From positions 2,852,001 through 2,916,000 of the forward strand of contig JADJEE010000001.1 in NCBI GenBank assembly GCA_016709225.1: a stretch of DNA of 64,000 nucleotides, written 5' to 3'. This DNA is from Deltaproteobacteria bacterium (lineage in GTDB: Bacteria; Myxococcota_A; Polyangia; Nannocystales; Nannocystaceae). Positions 54,606 to 64,000 of this stretch are shown here, piece by piece; position 1 is the first letter of the stretch; each line of letters starts with the position of its first letter. A program made the position numbers and the translations under genes. Below the pieces are notes generated by a model, which did not search any database, was not told the DNA's origin, and was given only the letters and a program-made list of their open reading frames with translations.

Positions 54606-55445
54606 TCAGCCCGCGCCCAAGCCCGGCGCGGAGCCCCGCAGCGAGGCGCCCGCGCCCGCGAGCGTGCGCCCCGGCCACGACACCTCGACCAGCTCGAGGC
54701 CCGCGGCCGGCGCAGTGCGCCCGGCGAGCCGTCGATCGCCCGCCGCGAGCGCGCGCTCGATGCGACCGGCATCGCCGCGTCCGAGCCCGATCTCCACCAG
54801 CGTGCCCGCGATGATGCGCACCATGTTGTGCAGGAACGCGGTGCCGCGCACGTGCAGCTCGAGCAGCGCGCCGTGTTCGCGCAGCTCGACCCCGAAGATC
54901 GTGCGCTCGGTGCTGGTGGCCTGACACGCGCTCGAGCGGAACGCGGCGAAGTCGTGGGTCCCGACCAGCACCGCCGCGGCGGCGCGCATGGGCGCGAGCT
55001 CGAGCGGCCGCCCCAGCAGCCACTGGTAGCGCGCGGTCATGGGGTCGCGGCCGGCCGCGGTGCGGATGCGGTAGCAGTAGTGCTTGCCGTCGTTGTGGTG
55101 GCGGGGCTCGATCGGCGCCGGGCATTCGGTCCAGGCGTCGGTCACCGCCACGTCGGCCGGCAGGAGGTCATCGAGCGCACGCACGAGGTTGGCGCAGGGG
55201 ATCGGCACCGGACACTCGAACGCCGCCACCTGCCCGCGTGCGTGCACGCCGGCGTCGGTGCGCGAGGCCCCGCGCACGCGGATCTCCGCGCGACACAGCC
55301 GTGACAGCGCGTCCTCGAGCGTGCCCTGCACCGTGCGCATGGCGGGGCCCGCCGGATGCGCGGGTTGCCGCGCCCAGCCGTGGAAGTCGGTGCCGTCGTA
55401 GGCGACCCGCAGCAGCGTGCTCGAGGGTTGCGTGGGCGCGAGCAT
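54606..55445 (-). CDS. truA: tRNA pseudouridine synthase A
   Basis: The 279-residue enzyme makes pseudouridine at positions 38-40 of tRNA anticodon stems. Motifs are RVAYDGTDFHGW, GASRTDAGVHARGQ with catalytic D64, and FLHNMVRIIAGTLVEIG near the C-terminus. The length is normal with a slightly long C-terminus. It stands alone, divergent from the polyamine operon. Confidence 0.96.
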   Translation of the reverse strand: MLAPTQPSSTLLRVAYDGTDFHGWARQPAHPAGPAMRTVQGTLEDALSRLCRAEIRVRGASRTDAGVHARGQVAAFECPVPIPCANLVRALDDLLPADVAVTDAWTECPAPIEPRHHNDGKHYCYRIRTAAGRDPMTARYQWLLGRPLELAPMRAAAAVLVGTHDFAAFRSSACQATSTERTIFGVELREHGALLELHVRGTAFLHNMVRIIAGTLVEIGLGRGDAGRIERALAAGDRRLAGRTAPAAGLELVEVSWPGRTLAGAGASLRGSAPGLGAG

Positions 55446-55547
55446 ACGACGGCTCGGGCGGCCTAGCGCGGGGGCGGCGTGCTACGTTCGCGCGCGCCGC
55501 GGGCCGGTCGACCACGATCCGAGCGCCGCGCGCGGGAGAAGAAGGCC

Positions 55548-56731
<1,184 letters not shown>

Positions 56732-56735
<4 letters not shown>

Positions 56736-57913
56736 TCGACGTGTTCGTGTCGGAACGAGTCCCCGCGATCGACTTCGCGACCGTCGAGACCCCGTGCTTC
56801 GTCATCGATCGCGGGGCGCTCGCCGACAACCTCGCGATCCTGCGGCGCGTGCAGCAGGAGGCCGGCTGCAAGATCCTGTTGGCGCTCAAGGGCTTCGCGG
56901 CGTGGCCCTGCTTCGCACAGATCCGCGAGGCGCTGCCCGGCGTGACCTCGAGCTCGCCGCACGAGGCCCGCCTGGGGCGCCAGCACTTCGGCGGCGAGGT
57001 GCACGCCTGCGCGCCAGCCTACTCGGACGCCGACTTCGACGAGCTGCTGGGGCTGTGCGATCACGTGGTGTTCAACTCGTTCTCGCAGTGGCAGCGGCTG
57101 CGGCCACGCTACCAACGGCACCTCGATCAGGGCGGCCGGCCGGTCGAGTTCGGCATCCGGCTGAACCCCGAGCACCGCGAGGTCGAGGTCGAGCTCTACG
57201 ACCCGTGCGGTGCGTGCTCGCGGCTCGGGGTCACCCGTGGGCAGTTCCGCCCCGAGCTGCTCGAGGGCATCGCCGGGCTGCACTTCCACAACCTCTGTGA
57301 GCTCGGCTCCGACGCCCTGGTCCGCACGATCGCGGCGGTCGAGCGCAGCTTCGGCGAGTTCCTCGGCCGCATGAAGTGGATCAACATGGGTGGCGGCCAC
57401 CACATCACGCGGCCCGACTACGACGTCGAGCAGCTGATCGCCGCCGTGACGGCGTTCCGCAAGCGCTGGGGCGTGGAGGTCTACCTCGAGCCCGGCGAAG
57501 CGGTCGCGCTCGGCACCGGCGTGCTGGTGGCGCAGGTGCTCGACGTGGTCGAGAACGGCATGCGCATTGCGATCCTCGACACTTCGGCCACCGCCCACAT
57601 GCCCGACGTGCTCGAGATGCCGTACCGGCCGCTGGTGGTGGGCGCAGGTGAGCCCGGGGAGCGGGGGCACGACGTACGCTTGGGCGGTCTGACCTGTCTG
57701 GCCGGTGACGTGATCGGCGACTACTCGTTCGACCGACCGCTCCGGACAGGCGATCGAATCGTGTGTCGCGACATGGCCCACTACACGATGGTGAAGACCA
57801 CGACCTTCAACGGCGTGCGGCTGCCCTCGATCGCGACCTGGGATCCCAAGTCGGGCACGCTCGAGGTCCATCGTCGGTTCGGCTACGTCGACTACGCCGC
57901 GCGTCTGGGCTGA
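56732..57913 (+). CDS. nspC: Carboxynorspermidine/carboxyspermidine decarboxylase
   Basis: The 393-residue PLP enzyme removes the carboxyl group to give spermidine or norspermidine. It has the alanine racemase-fold features: K53 in LLALKGFAAW as the PLP Lys, SSSPHEARLG, FHNLCELGSD, NMGGGHH and the C-terminal GPTCLAGD-like GLTCLAGDVIGDY. Start GTG 56732 overlaps the dehydrogenase stop. Together they form the complete alternative polyamine route, which avoids decarboxylated SAM. Confidence 0.95.
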
Positions 57914-58164
57914 TCGCCCACCACGCGAGCCGTCGGCGAACGTCCATTCGATCTGCGCGCGATCGCCATCGCGATCGACCGCGCACGCGCGTGCGCCGAT
58001 TCCCACGCGCCACGAACCATGTCTATCCTGGGAAATCGTGCCCGCTCCGTTTGCGAGTGGTGGGGGCGCGTCCTTGTCCTTGTTGGTGTCGCCGACGTTC
58101 CTCGAACCCGCGACGTGCCCTGCGACCTGCTCGCGCACGCCCGATCAGAAAGGACCTCTTCGCC

Positions 58165-58539
58165 ATGCAAGTCGATGCGATCGCCGCTGACCGGCGACAA
58201 CACCCCCGCACGCTCAGCCATACCGAGGCGATGGTCTCGACGCGGCGCGGCATCTTCCACTACACCGTCAGCAACCTCTCGGTCGCCGGCGCGCTGCTGG
58301 TGGACGGTCCACCGCTGATGGAGGGTGATCACATCGAGATCACGCTGCGGCTGCCGCTGTACCCCGAGTTCCGCGTGCCCGCGCGAGTGGTGCACGTGCG
58401 TGGCGACCGGGACGACGTCGCGCTCGGCATCGCGTTCGAGCACGCCGACGATCGCACCGAGGACCACATCCAGTCGGCGTTGCTGTCGGAGATCGAGCGC
58501 TCGCAGACCGAGGGCCGCATCGCCGACGTGCTTGCGTGA
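58165..58539 (+). CDS. PilZ-domain protein
   Basis: The 124-residue single-domain protein has the c-di-GMP-binding signature RxxxR (R11-R15 in DRRQHPR) and N37-x-S39-x2-G42 (NLSVAG), followed by PilZ strands (RVPARVVHVRGD, VALGIAFEH). It could bind c-di-GMP and act by contacting a partner. ATG 58165 is preceded by AAAGGA. The 251-base gap before it (57914-58164) holds no other gene. It converges on the polymerase gene with a 22-base gap. Confidence 0.93.
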   Translation: MQVDAIAADRRQHPRTLSHTEAMVSTRRGIFHYTVSNLSVAGALLVDGPPLMEGDHIEITLRLPLYPEFRVPARVVHVRGDRDDVALGIAFEHADDRTEDHIQSALLSEIERSQTEGRIADVLA

Positions 58540-58561
58540 GCCCCGTCGCTCGCGGCCGAGC

Positions 58562-60214
58562 TCAGCGCCAAGCCTCGACGATCTCGGCCTCGACCACGAT
58601 CGGCACCCGCGACACGACGGTGGCCATCTGCGCCACCATGGTCTGCTCGACACTGTCCCGCACCGCGGCCGCGGCCGCGGCCGGGCACTCGGCGAGGTAC
58701 TCGTCGTGGACCACCAGCACGCCGCGGGCTCCGAGCGCCGGCAGCACGCGGTGCAGCGCCGCCATCGCGCGCTTGAAGCCCTCGGCCGCCGTGCCCTGCA
58801 CGGGGATGTTGAGCGCGGCCGGCACGCTGACGTGCCCGGCCAGGAAGCGCTTGCGTCGGCCCAGGGCCGTGCGCACCACCACCGTGCCACCGCTGCGGCA
58901 TCGATCGGCCACGCGTCGGTGCCACGCGGCGATCCCAGGAAACGTGGTGAAGAACGCCTCGCGGGCCCGTCGTGCGCCCGCCAGATCGAGCTCCACGCCG
59001 TAGCCCGCCGCCGCGTACTCGCGGAAGCGCTCGGCGCCCATGCCGAAGAGGAAGCCGAAGTTCACCGCCTTGGCGAGCTTGCGCTCGTGGGCAGTGACCT
59101 CGTGCTCGGGTTTGCCCGCCAATGTCGCCGCGGTCGCGCGGTGGGGATCGCGGCCCTCGCGGAACACCTGCGCGAGCGCGTCGCAGGGCGCGAGCGCTGC
59201 AGCGACCCGTAGCTCGATCTGCGCGTAGTCGGCGACCACCAGCACGTGGCCCGCGGGCGCACGGAAGCAGGCCCGCAGCCCCGGCGCGGTGTGTTCGCTG
59301 GGCACCTGCTGGAGGTTGGGCTCCGTGCACGAGAAGCGGCCCGAGTCCGCCGCCAGCGGATGCAGCCGCGCGTGGATGCGGTTGCCGTGGGTGAAGTCGC
59401 GGGGCCAGTGGGCGTAGGTCGAGATGAGCTTGTCCAGCCGCGTGATGCGATCGGCAGCGGTGGCCTGCGCCCGCTCGTCGCGCCACGACGCGGCCACGCG
59501 CTCGAACGCCGCCGCATCGCAGGGCATGCCGGCGCGCTCCATCGCCACCACCGACGGCACCAGCTCGCACTCGAGCTGCCACGCCGCCATCGCGTCGCGC
59601 TTGCGCAGCATCGGCACCATGCGCTGCGCGAGCGCGTGCACGGCCGCGGCCGCGGTCGCACACTGCACGAGCGCATCACGCTCCTGCTCGGGCACGAAGC
59701 GCGGCAGCGAGACCGCGTGCTGCAGCACCAACGCCGCGCACACGTCGAGGCCGACGCTGCTGGGCCCGCGTTGACCATCACCGAGCAGCACCGCCGCGCT
59801 CTGGGTGCAGCCCAGCCGCGCGGGCGCGAGCTCTTCGCCGCCGTGTCGCCACAGGCGGCCGATTGCGGCCTGGGCCCCGTGCACCACCACGAACGGCGAC
59901 TCCCCGCCCGCCCACCAGGCGAGCAATGTCGACACCTGCGCGAGCGCGTCACCGGTCAAGACCAGCGCCGCAGGGCCGTCGCCGTGCTCGCGATGCAGCG
60001 CCAGCGCCCACAGCTCGCCGCTGCGATGATCGTCGGGATCGGCCCACCCACCCGGGCGCGTGGCGGCGACGTGCAACGCCACGCTGCTCGGCATCGACGT
60101 CCGCCACGCCGCGATCGCCTCGTCGGCCGCTGCGCGGGTCGACACCACCTGCAGCGACGGCACCGGCCACGGCCGCAGCGGGGCGTCGGGCGCAGCGGGG
60201 GACGACCGCGACAT
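58562..60214 (-). CDS. Family A DNA polymerase with degenerate exonuclease domain
   Basis: The 550-residue protein has a full polymerase A domain: SGRFSCTEPNLQQVP (291-305), motif A VVADYAQIE (catalytic D329), motif B R378-x3-K382-x3-F386-x3-F390-G391 (Phe where E. coli Pol I has Tyr766) and motif C VHDE (H503-D504-E505). The first 200 residues occupy the place of the 3'-5' exonuclease but lack its catalytic acids (VALHVAAT for DxE, VVHGAQAA for NxxxD). No 5' nuclease domain is present. The thumb region looks shortened. It may be a repair or lesion-bypass enzyme rather than the main Pol I. TAGACT lies 8 bases upstream of ATG 60214. Confidence 0.92.
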   Translation of the reverse strand: MSRSSPAAPDAPLRPWPVPSLQVVSTRAAADEAIAAWRTSMPSSVALHVAATRPGGWADPDDHRSGELWALALHREHGDGPAALVLTGDALAQVSTLLAWWAGGESPFVVVHGAQAAIGRLWRHGGEELAPARLGCTQSAAVLLGDGQRGPSSVGLDVCAALVLQHAVSLPRFVPEQERDALVQCATAAAAVHALAQRMVPMLRKRDAMAAWQLECELVPSVVAMERAGMPCDAAAFERVAASWRDERAQATAADRITRLDKLISTYAHWPRDFTHGNRIHARLHPLAADSGRFSCTEPNLQQVPSEHTAPGLRACFRAPAGHVLVVADYAQIELRVAAALAPCDALAQVFREGRDPHRATAATLAGKPEHEVTAHERKLAKAVNFGFLFGMGAERFREYAAAGYGVELDLAGARRAREAFFTTFPGIAAWHRRVADRCRSGGTVVVRTALGRRKRFLAGHVSVPAALNIPVQGTAAEGFKRAMAALHRVLPALGARGVLVVHDEYLAECPAAAAAAVRDSVEQTMVAQMATVVSRVPIVVEAEIVEAWR

Positions 60215-60222
60215 CGGCCGGG

Positions 60223-60228
60223 AGTCTA
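60223..60228 (-). promoter_or_regulatory. -10-like TAGACT, 8 bases before the polymerase ATG
   Basis: TAGACT on the minus strand is placed for transcription to start at or next to ATG 60214, as for the gene at 30554, which has the same hexamer. Confidence 0.5.
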
Positions 60229-60267
60229 GCAGCCCGTCGCGAAAGCTCCGCCCGCGCAAGCGCAGCG

Positions 60268-60645
60268 TCAGCCCGCGAGTCGACGGCTGGCGGGGCGCAG
60301 CGCCCACGACACCGCGACCAGGCCCAACAGCACCGCCGGCGTGGCCAGCTGCGCGAGGGCATCGCCGGCGGCCGCGTGGGACGCGATCGCACCGGTGAGA
60401 TCGAACACCATGCCCGCGTAGGCCCACTCCTTCAGGCGGCGCATGCCGGGCGCAACGATCGTCACCGCGCCGAGCACCTTCCAGGTGCCGAGAATGAGCG
60501 CGAAGTAGTCGGGGTACCCGAGGTGCCGCATCCCCACCATCACGGCGTCAGCACCCAGCAGATCGGCCAGGCCACCGGCAGCGAAGGCGAAGCCCACCAG
60601 TGCAGTCGCCACCCATCCCAGGACTCGCTTGGATCGTTCGTTCAT
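60268..60645 (-). CDS. DoxX-family membrane protein
   Basis: The 125-residue protein has four membrane helices and the DoxX-like pattern (GFAFAAGGLADLLG, LGYPDYFALILGTWKVLGA). DoxX proteins are small quinol-linked or thiol-related membrane proteins of mixed function. ATG 60645 is divergent from the LysR gene at 60724 with 78 bases between, so the regulator probably controls it. Confidence 0.9.
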   Translation of the reverse strand: MNERSKRVLGWVATALVGFAFAAGGLADLLGADAVMVGMRHLGYPDYFALILGTWKVLGAVTIVAPGMRRLKEWAYAGMVFDLTGAIASHAAAGDALAQLATPAVLLGLVAVSWALRPASRRLAG

Positions 60646-60723
60646 GGTGGCCGCAGGGTGGGCCCGCAGACCGCTTGCAGCAATGTCGCAACAACGGCCA
60701 TGATTGGGCAGGAACCGCTCCAA

Positions 60724-61719
60724 ATGTCCGAACCGCTCGAGACCACCGATCTGCTGGCGTTTGCGACCACCGTCGACGCGCGCTCGTTGTCCCGCGCGGC
60801 CGCCGAGCTGGGCGTCCCGCGCTCGACACTCGGGCGACGGCTGTCGCGACTCGAGCGCCGGCTCGGGGTCCGTCTGCTGCGTCGTTCGACCCGCAGCTTG
60901 GCGGTCAGCGAGGCCGGCGAGGCGCTCTACCGCCACGCACGACTCGTGCTCGACGCGGTCGCCCAGGCCGAGGCCAGCGTGCGTCGCGACGACTCGACCC
61001 TCCGCGGCGACCTGCGGGTCTCGGTGCCGCCGGTGCACGGCTCCAACATCGCCGCACTGGTGCGGGACTTCGCGATCGCACACCCCGAGGTGCGCGTGCA
61101 CGTGAACGTGACCACGCAGATGGTCGACCTGCGCCGGGGCGGCTACGACGTCGCGCTGCGGGCGAGCATGCAGCTCGAGCCGGGGCTGATGGCACGCACC
61201 GTCGGGCGCTCACGCGTGGTCGCGGTCGCCTCGGCGGCATACCTCGCCCGCGCCGGCACGCCGCGTCGCGTCGAGGACCTCCGCGCGCACCGCTGCATCC
61301 AAGGCTTCGAGCGCGGCGAGCTGCCGGCGACCCACTGGACCACCGCGCGCGGCCGCCGGGTCGCGATCGCCGGCGCGATGTCGTGCAACGACATGGTCGT
61401 GCTCGAGGAGGCCGTCCGCGCCGGGCTCGGCATCGCCTTGATGCCGCTCATGGTCGTGTCCGAGGCGCTGCAGCGCGGCGAGCTGGTGCGGGTGCTGCCC
61501 GGCATCTTCGAGCGCGAGGTACGTCTGTCGGTGGTGTTCGTCGAGCGCGAGCTGCAGCCCGCCGCCGTGCGTGCGTTCATCGACGCGCTGGTGCGCTGGG
61601 GCGAGCAGCAACTCGGCGCGAGCATGCGCGCGCTCGACGAGCTGGTGCCCCCGCCTCGATCGCGCAGCGCACGGCCGACGACGGCGCGCGAGCCCCGAGC
61701 GCGCATCACCAGGCGGTGA
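60724..61719 (+). CDS. LysR-family transcriptional regulator
   Basis: The 331-residue protein has the LysR helix-turn-helix (LLAFATTVDARSLSRAA, LGVPRSTLGRRLSRLERRLG) and an effector domain of CrgA-like type (GDLRVSVPPVHGSN, GLGIALMPLMV). A basic tail of about 30 residues is unusual. The start at 60724 is preceded by AGGA; ATG 60700 upstream is possible. It is divergent from the DoxX gene, its likely target, and its 3' end overlaps the convergent GT-like gene by 14 bases. Confidence 0.92.
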   Translation: MSEPLETTDLLAFATTVDARSLSRAAAELGVPRSTLGRRLSRLERRLGVRLLRRSTRSLAVSEAGEALYRHARLVLDAVAQAEASVRRDDSTLRGDLRVSVPPVHGSNIAALVRDFAIAHPEVRVHVNVTTQMVDLRRGGYDVALRASMQLEPGLMARTVGRSRVVAVASAAYLARAGTPRRVEDLRAHRCIQGFERGELPATHWTTARGRRVAIAGAMSCNDMVVLEEAVRAGLGIALMPLMVVSEALQRGELVRVLPGIFEREVRLSVVFVERELQPAAVRAFIDALVRWGEQQLGASMRALDELVPPPRSRSARPTTAREPRARITRR

Positions 61720-63847
61720 CGGTGCCGATGCGGGCGTAGCCCCGCTTCGGGTCGTCGATGTGCACGCCGAATTCCCCGTCGGCCCCTGCGGGCACGCTGA
61801 TCTCGAAGTTCTTGGTCTCGCCGCGTCGCAGCCCGATCACGAGGTCATAGCTGCCCGGCACCTCGGTCAACGGCGCGTCGAAGCTGGCGCGATGCAGGAT
61901 GTAGTCGCCCGGCCGCCACAGGTTGCACGGGTAGAGGTCCTCGGCGAGCGGCTGGGCGTCGGGGTTCATCCGCGACAGTCGCCCGCCGAGCAAGCGCGCG
62001 AACATCTTGGCGCCGCCGGGTACCGGCTTGAGCACGCGCAGCACCATCTGCACCGTGTGCCGCCGACCGCGGACGATCGGCGCGTCGATCTGCCACGCGA
62101 TGACCTCGACGAACTCCTCGAAGCGCACCAGCGTCTCGTGCTCGAGCGCCGGCGGTGCGTCGAACAACACCTCGAGAATGCGGTTGTGATCGACCTCGCC
62201 CGCGGGCAGCACGTTGCTGATGAGCCGCAGGTCCTCGTGCGTGTCGTCGAGCACGAACATCGGCACGCCATGTTGGCGGTGCTGCTGGTAGACCGCGGGG
62301 ACGTCGAGCGCGCGCAGCAACACGGCGGTCGGCGTCTCGCCGGCGAGGCGATCGTAGATCTCCCGGCGATTGGGCAGCGGCTCGAGGCTGGCGGGCCCGT
62401 ACAACGCGAGGCCGCGGTCGCGCACACGATGGGTGCCGAGGGTCGGCTCGAGCTCGCCTGCCTCCACCAAACCCGCGAAGTGGTCGAGCACCGCGCGGGG
62501 CGAGAGCTTCGCGCTGGTCTCGCGCAGCAGGCCGTGGGTCTGCTGCCAGGCGAACGCGGCCGCCAGCGCCAGCGCCAGCACGACTGCGGCGTGCTCGCCC
62601 ACGACCGCCGGCACGCGGGCGCGCACGCGCGACCATCGGCGGCCGTCGTCGTCGCCGGGTGCGAGCGCGAGCCCGACGACGAGCACCAGCGCCAGCAGCT
62701 TCGCGAAGCGGCCCAGCTGCGCGGCGGTGCCGAGCAGGTCGGCGGGGTACTCGTTGACCGCGAACGCGTGCAGCGGCACTGCAATGGTCTCGGGCGCCAG
62801 CTCGAGATCTTTGGCGAGTGCGAGTGTGCCGAACACCGCCAGCAGCACGGCGGCGCGCCGACGCGGACGCGCGGCGCGAGGATCGGACAGCGACGCGAGC
62901 GCGCCCGCGGCCGCGATTGCGACCGGGACGCGCAGCGGGACGTCGGTGAGGCCGTAGATCAGCGACCACGCGCTGCACATCACCACGCCGCCGAGCAGCC
63001 ACCCCGCGAGGCCGCGGTCGCGCCCCAGCGCGAGCCCGACCACTGCCAGCGGCAGCCACGGGAAGCTCTGGTGCCCGAGATCGGACAACGCGGCGGTGAA
63101 GCGGCGCAGCTCGGGCTTGTCGACCAGCTCGAGGTCCTTCGCCGCGCCGAGCAGCGGGATGAAGCCGTCGCCCTGGTGCACCACCAGCCACGCCGAGATC
63201 GCGGCGGCCACCAGCAGGCCCGCCGCGAGCGCGCGGCGGCGCAGCTCCGCGGTTGCCGGCAACATCGCCAGCATCGCGAAGCCGGGCACCAAACCGCCGA
63301 GCAAGAGCCCCGCGCTGGCGACCGCGGCCGCAATCGCCACCAGCGACGCCGCGAACCCCAGCGCCCGACTGGGCCCCGCGGCGCGCTCGCCCGCCAGCGC
63401 GGCGACCACCGCGAGCACCCCGAAGCACTCGCCGAAGGGATCGCCCATCACCGTGCGCCCCGCGATCGCGAGCGCCGGCATCGACAGTGCGATCACACCG
63501 GCGGCGATCGAGACCCACGTGGTGGCGCCGCGCGCCCGCGCCAGCCACGTACAGGCCGCGGCTGTGATCGCGACGGCGAGCGCGTGGGGCAGCCGCAGGC
63601 CCAGCTCACCGCCGAGCTTCGACCACGTGAACGTGCGCAGTAGATCGGGCAGTGCCGGCGCGCGCACGAGACCCGTGCGCGCTTCACCGGTCGCCGCGGC
63701 CGCGCGGTCCAGCACGCCGAGCTCGGCGCCGCTCCAGAAGCCGGCGTCGCCCAGGCCGGGCAGCAGCGACAGCACCGCGAACGAACCCACCGCGAGCACC
63801 GCGAAGGCACCGGCGGACACGGGTGCACGACGGCCCGCGAACGACAT
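61706..63847 (-). CDS. GT-C-like membrane protein
   Basis: The 713-residue protein has about eleven membrane helices in its first 460 residues and a soluble C-terminal domain of about 250 residues. Its plan resembles ArnT/PMT-type glycosyltransferases, with an acidic loop after helix one (DAGFWSGAELGVL) but no clear DE motif. It is not closely similar to the other GT-like protein in this window. TATCCT stands 10 bases before ATG 63847. The lipid-linked sugar it would use is unknown. Confidence 0.85.
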   Translation of the reverse strand: MSFAGRRAPVSAGAFAVLAVGSFAVLSLLPGLGDAGFWSGAELGVLDRAAAATGEARTGLVRAPALPDLLRTFTWSKLGGELGLRLPHALAVAITAAACTWLARARGATTWVSIAAGVIALSMPALAIAGRTVMGDPFGECFGVLAVVAALAGERAAGPSRALGFAASLVAIAAAVASAGLLLGGLVPGFAMLAMLPATAELRRRALAAGLLVAAAISAWLVVHQGDGFIPLLGAAKDLELVDKPELRRFTAALSDLGHQSFPWLPLAVVGLALGRDRGLAGWLLGGVVMCSAWSLIYGLTDVPLRVPVAIAAAGALASLSDPRAARPRRRAAVLLAVFGTLALAKDLELAPETIAVPLHAFAVNEYPADLLGTAAQLGRFAKLLALVLVVGLALAPGDDDGRRWSRVRARVPAVVGEHAAVVLALALAAAFAWQQTHGLLRETSAKLSPRAVLDHFAGLVEAGELEPTLGTHRVRDRGLALYGPASLEPLPNRREIYDRLAGETPTAVLLRALDVPAVYQQHRQHGVPMFVLDDTHEDLRLISNVLPAGEVDHNRILEVLFDAPPALEHETLVRFEEFVEVIAWQIDAPIVRGRRHTVQMVLRVLKPVPGGAKMFARLLGGRLSRMNPDAQPLAEDLYPCNLWRPGDYILHRASFDAPLTEVPGSYDLVIGLRRGETKNFEISVPAGADGEFGVHIDDPKRGYARIGTVTAW

Positions 63848-63936
63848 GACGCGGGCGAGGATAGCAGCCCGCCCGCGCCGCGCGGGCGCGGGGATGGTCG
63901 GCCGCCGTCCCGGTGGATGAAGCGGGCGCGCTCGGG

Positions 63937-63942
63937 TAGCGT
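63937..63942 (+). promoter_or_regulatory. -10-like TAGCGT, 7 bases before ATG 63950
   Basis: The TAnnnT element has the spacing to the next start codon seen elsewhere in this window. Confidence 0.4.
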
Positions 63943-63949
63943 GCGGGCC

Positions 63950-64000
63950 ATGCTGAACGGCAACGCGGCAACGATCGCAGCCCTCGCACTCACGCTGCTC
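63950..64000 (+). CDS. 5' end of an exported protein (partial)
   Basis: The frame opens at ATG 63950 and runs off the window after 17 codons (MLNGNAATIAALALTLL), the beginning of a signal peptide. The promoter-like TAGCGT ahead of it supports a real start. The product cannot be identified. Confidence 0.5.
   Translation, partial: MLNGNAATIAALALTLL

Noticed and set aside
61571..63643. 690-codon plus-strand frame over the second GT-like gene
   Set aside because: Gln/Arg/His-rich antisense shadow of a membrane protein.

Overview
The window is a GC-rich (roughly 70%), densely coded bacterial chromosome segment with strong G/C third-position bias. The gene content points to a myxobacterium (Myxococcota), probably of the Nannocystaceae type: many lipoproteins with long Ser/Thr/Gly/Asp-rich linkers, Cys-rich repeat surface proteins, a Ser/Thr kinase with TPRs, DUF1592/DUF1552 proteins, a trypsin with a MYXO-CTERM-like tail, and several ECF sigma/anti-sigma pairs. 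The taxonomic call is inference; no rRNA or taxon marker other than rnpB is present. I found no tRNA, rRNA, CRISPR array, insertion sequence, prophage or attachment site.

Layout. 0-6.8 kb (+): beta-lactamase-fold serine hydrolase, a DUF1592 haem-motif protein coupled to a Tat-exported DUF1552 protein, a low-complexity lipoprotein and a small membrane protein. 6.9-11.2 kb (+): Ser/Thr kinase-TPR protein coupled to an ECF-like sigma factor, then a HAD phosphatase. 11.2-15.6 kb (-): sdhC-sdhA-sdhB (succinate:quinone oxidoreductase) behind an HSL-type hydrolase. 15.7-18.4 kb (+): an unusual modular membrane protein overlapping a small DUF4347-like gene. 18.4-30.4 kb (-): MepA-like endopeptidase, lipoprotein, trypsin-like protease, upp, SAM methyltransferase, barrel-like protein, two remarkable Cys-repeat lipoproteins and a sigma/anti-sigma-like pair. 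30.5-35 kb: three more secreted or lipoprotein genes and rnpB (RNase P RNA, - strand). 34.9-38 kb (+): phosphofructokinase, sigma/anti-sigma pair, Nudix hydrolase. 38-41.4 kb (-): NatA/NatB-type ABC exporter and a TAP-like hydrolase. 41.6-47 kb: phospholipase D-like lipoprotein, LysR regulator, haem-motif beta-propeller lipoprotein. 47.1-54.2 kb (-): orphan DNA methyltransferase, CDF metal transporter, large GT-like membrane protein, radical SAM/SPASM protein, MurJ. 54.4-58.5 kb: truA, the carboxyspermidine route of polyamine synthesis (dehydrogenase + NspC) and a PilZ protein. 58.6-64 kb: a compact family-A DNA polymerase with an apparently dead proofreading domain, DoxX/LysR divergent pair, another GT-like membrane protein, and the first codons of a gene leaving the window.

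How the genes work together. Central metabolism (SDH, PFK, Upp, polyamines), RNA maturation (rnpB, truA) and envelope assembly (MurJ, MepA) are interleaved with exported proteins whose expression is probably governed by the three local sigma modules. Translational coupling by 1- to 14-base overlaps is very common.

Most interesting points: (1) an operon of ECF sigma, anti-sigma-like protein and a lipoprotein made of 31 Cys-Cys pairs; (2) next to it a lipoprotein with near-identical 99-base Cys-rich repeats; (3) a recurrent TAnnnT element 6-8 bases before start codons, suggesting leaderless mRNAs, including a divergent pair whose -10 elements share one TA step; (4) the modular 15687-17807 protein with its DUF4347-like partner; (5) the exonuclease-inactive polymerase.
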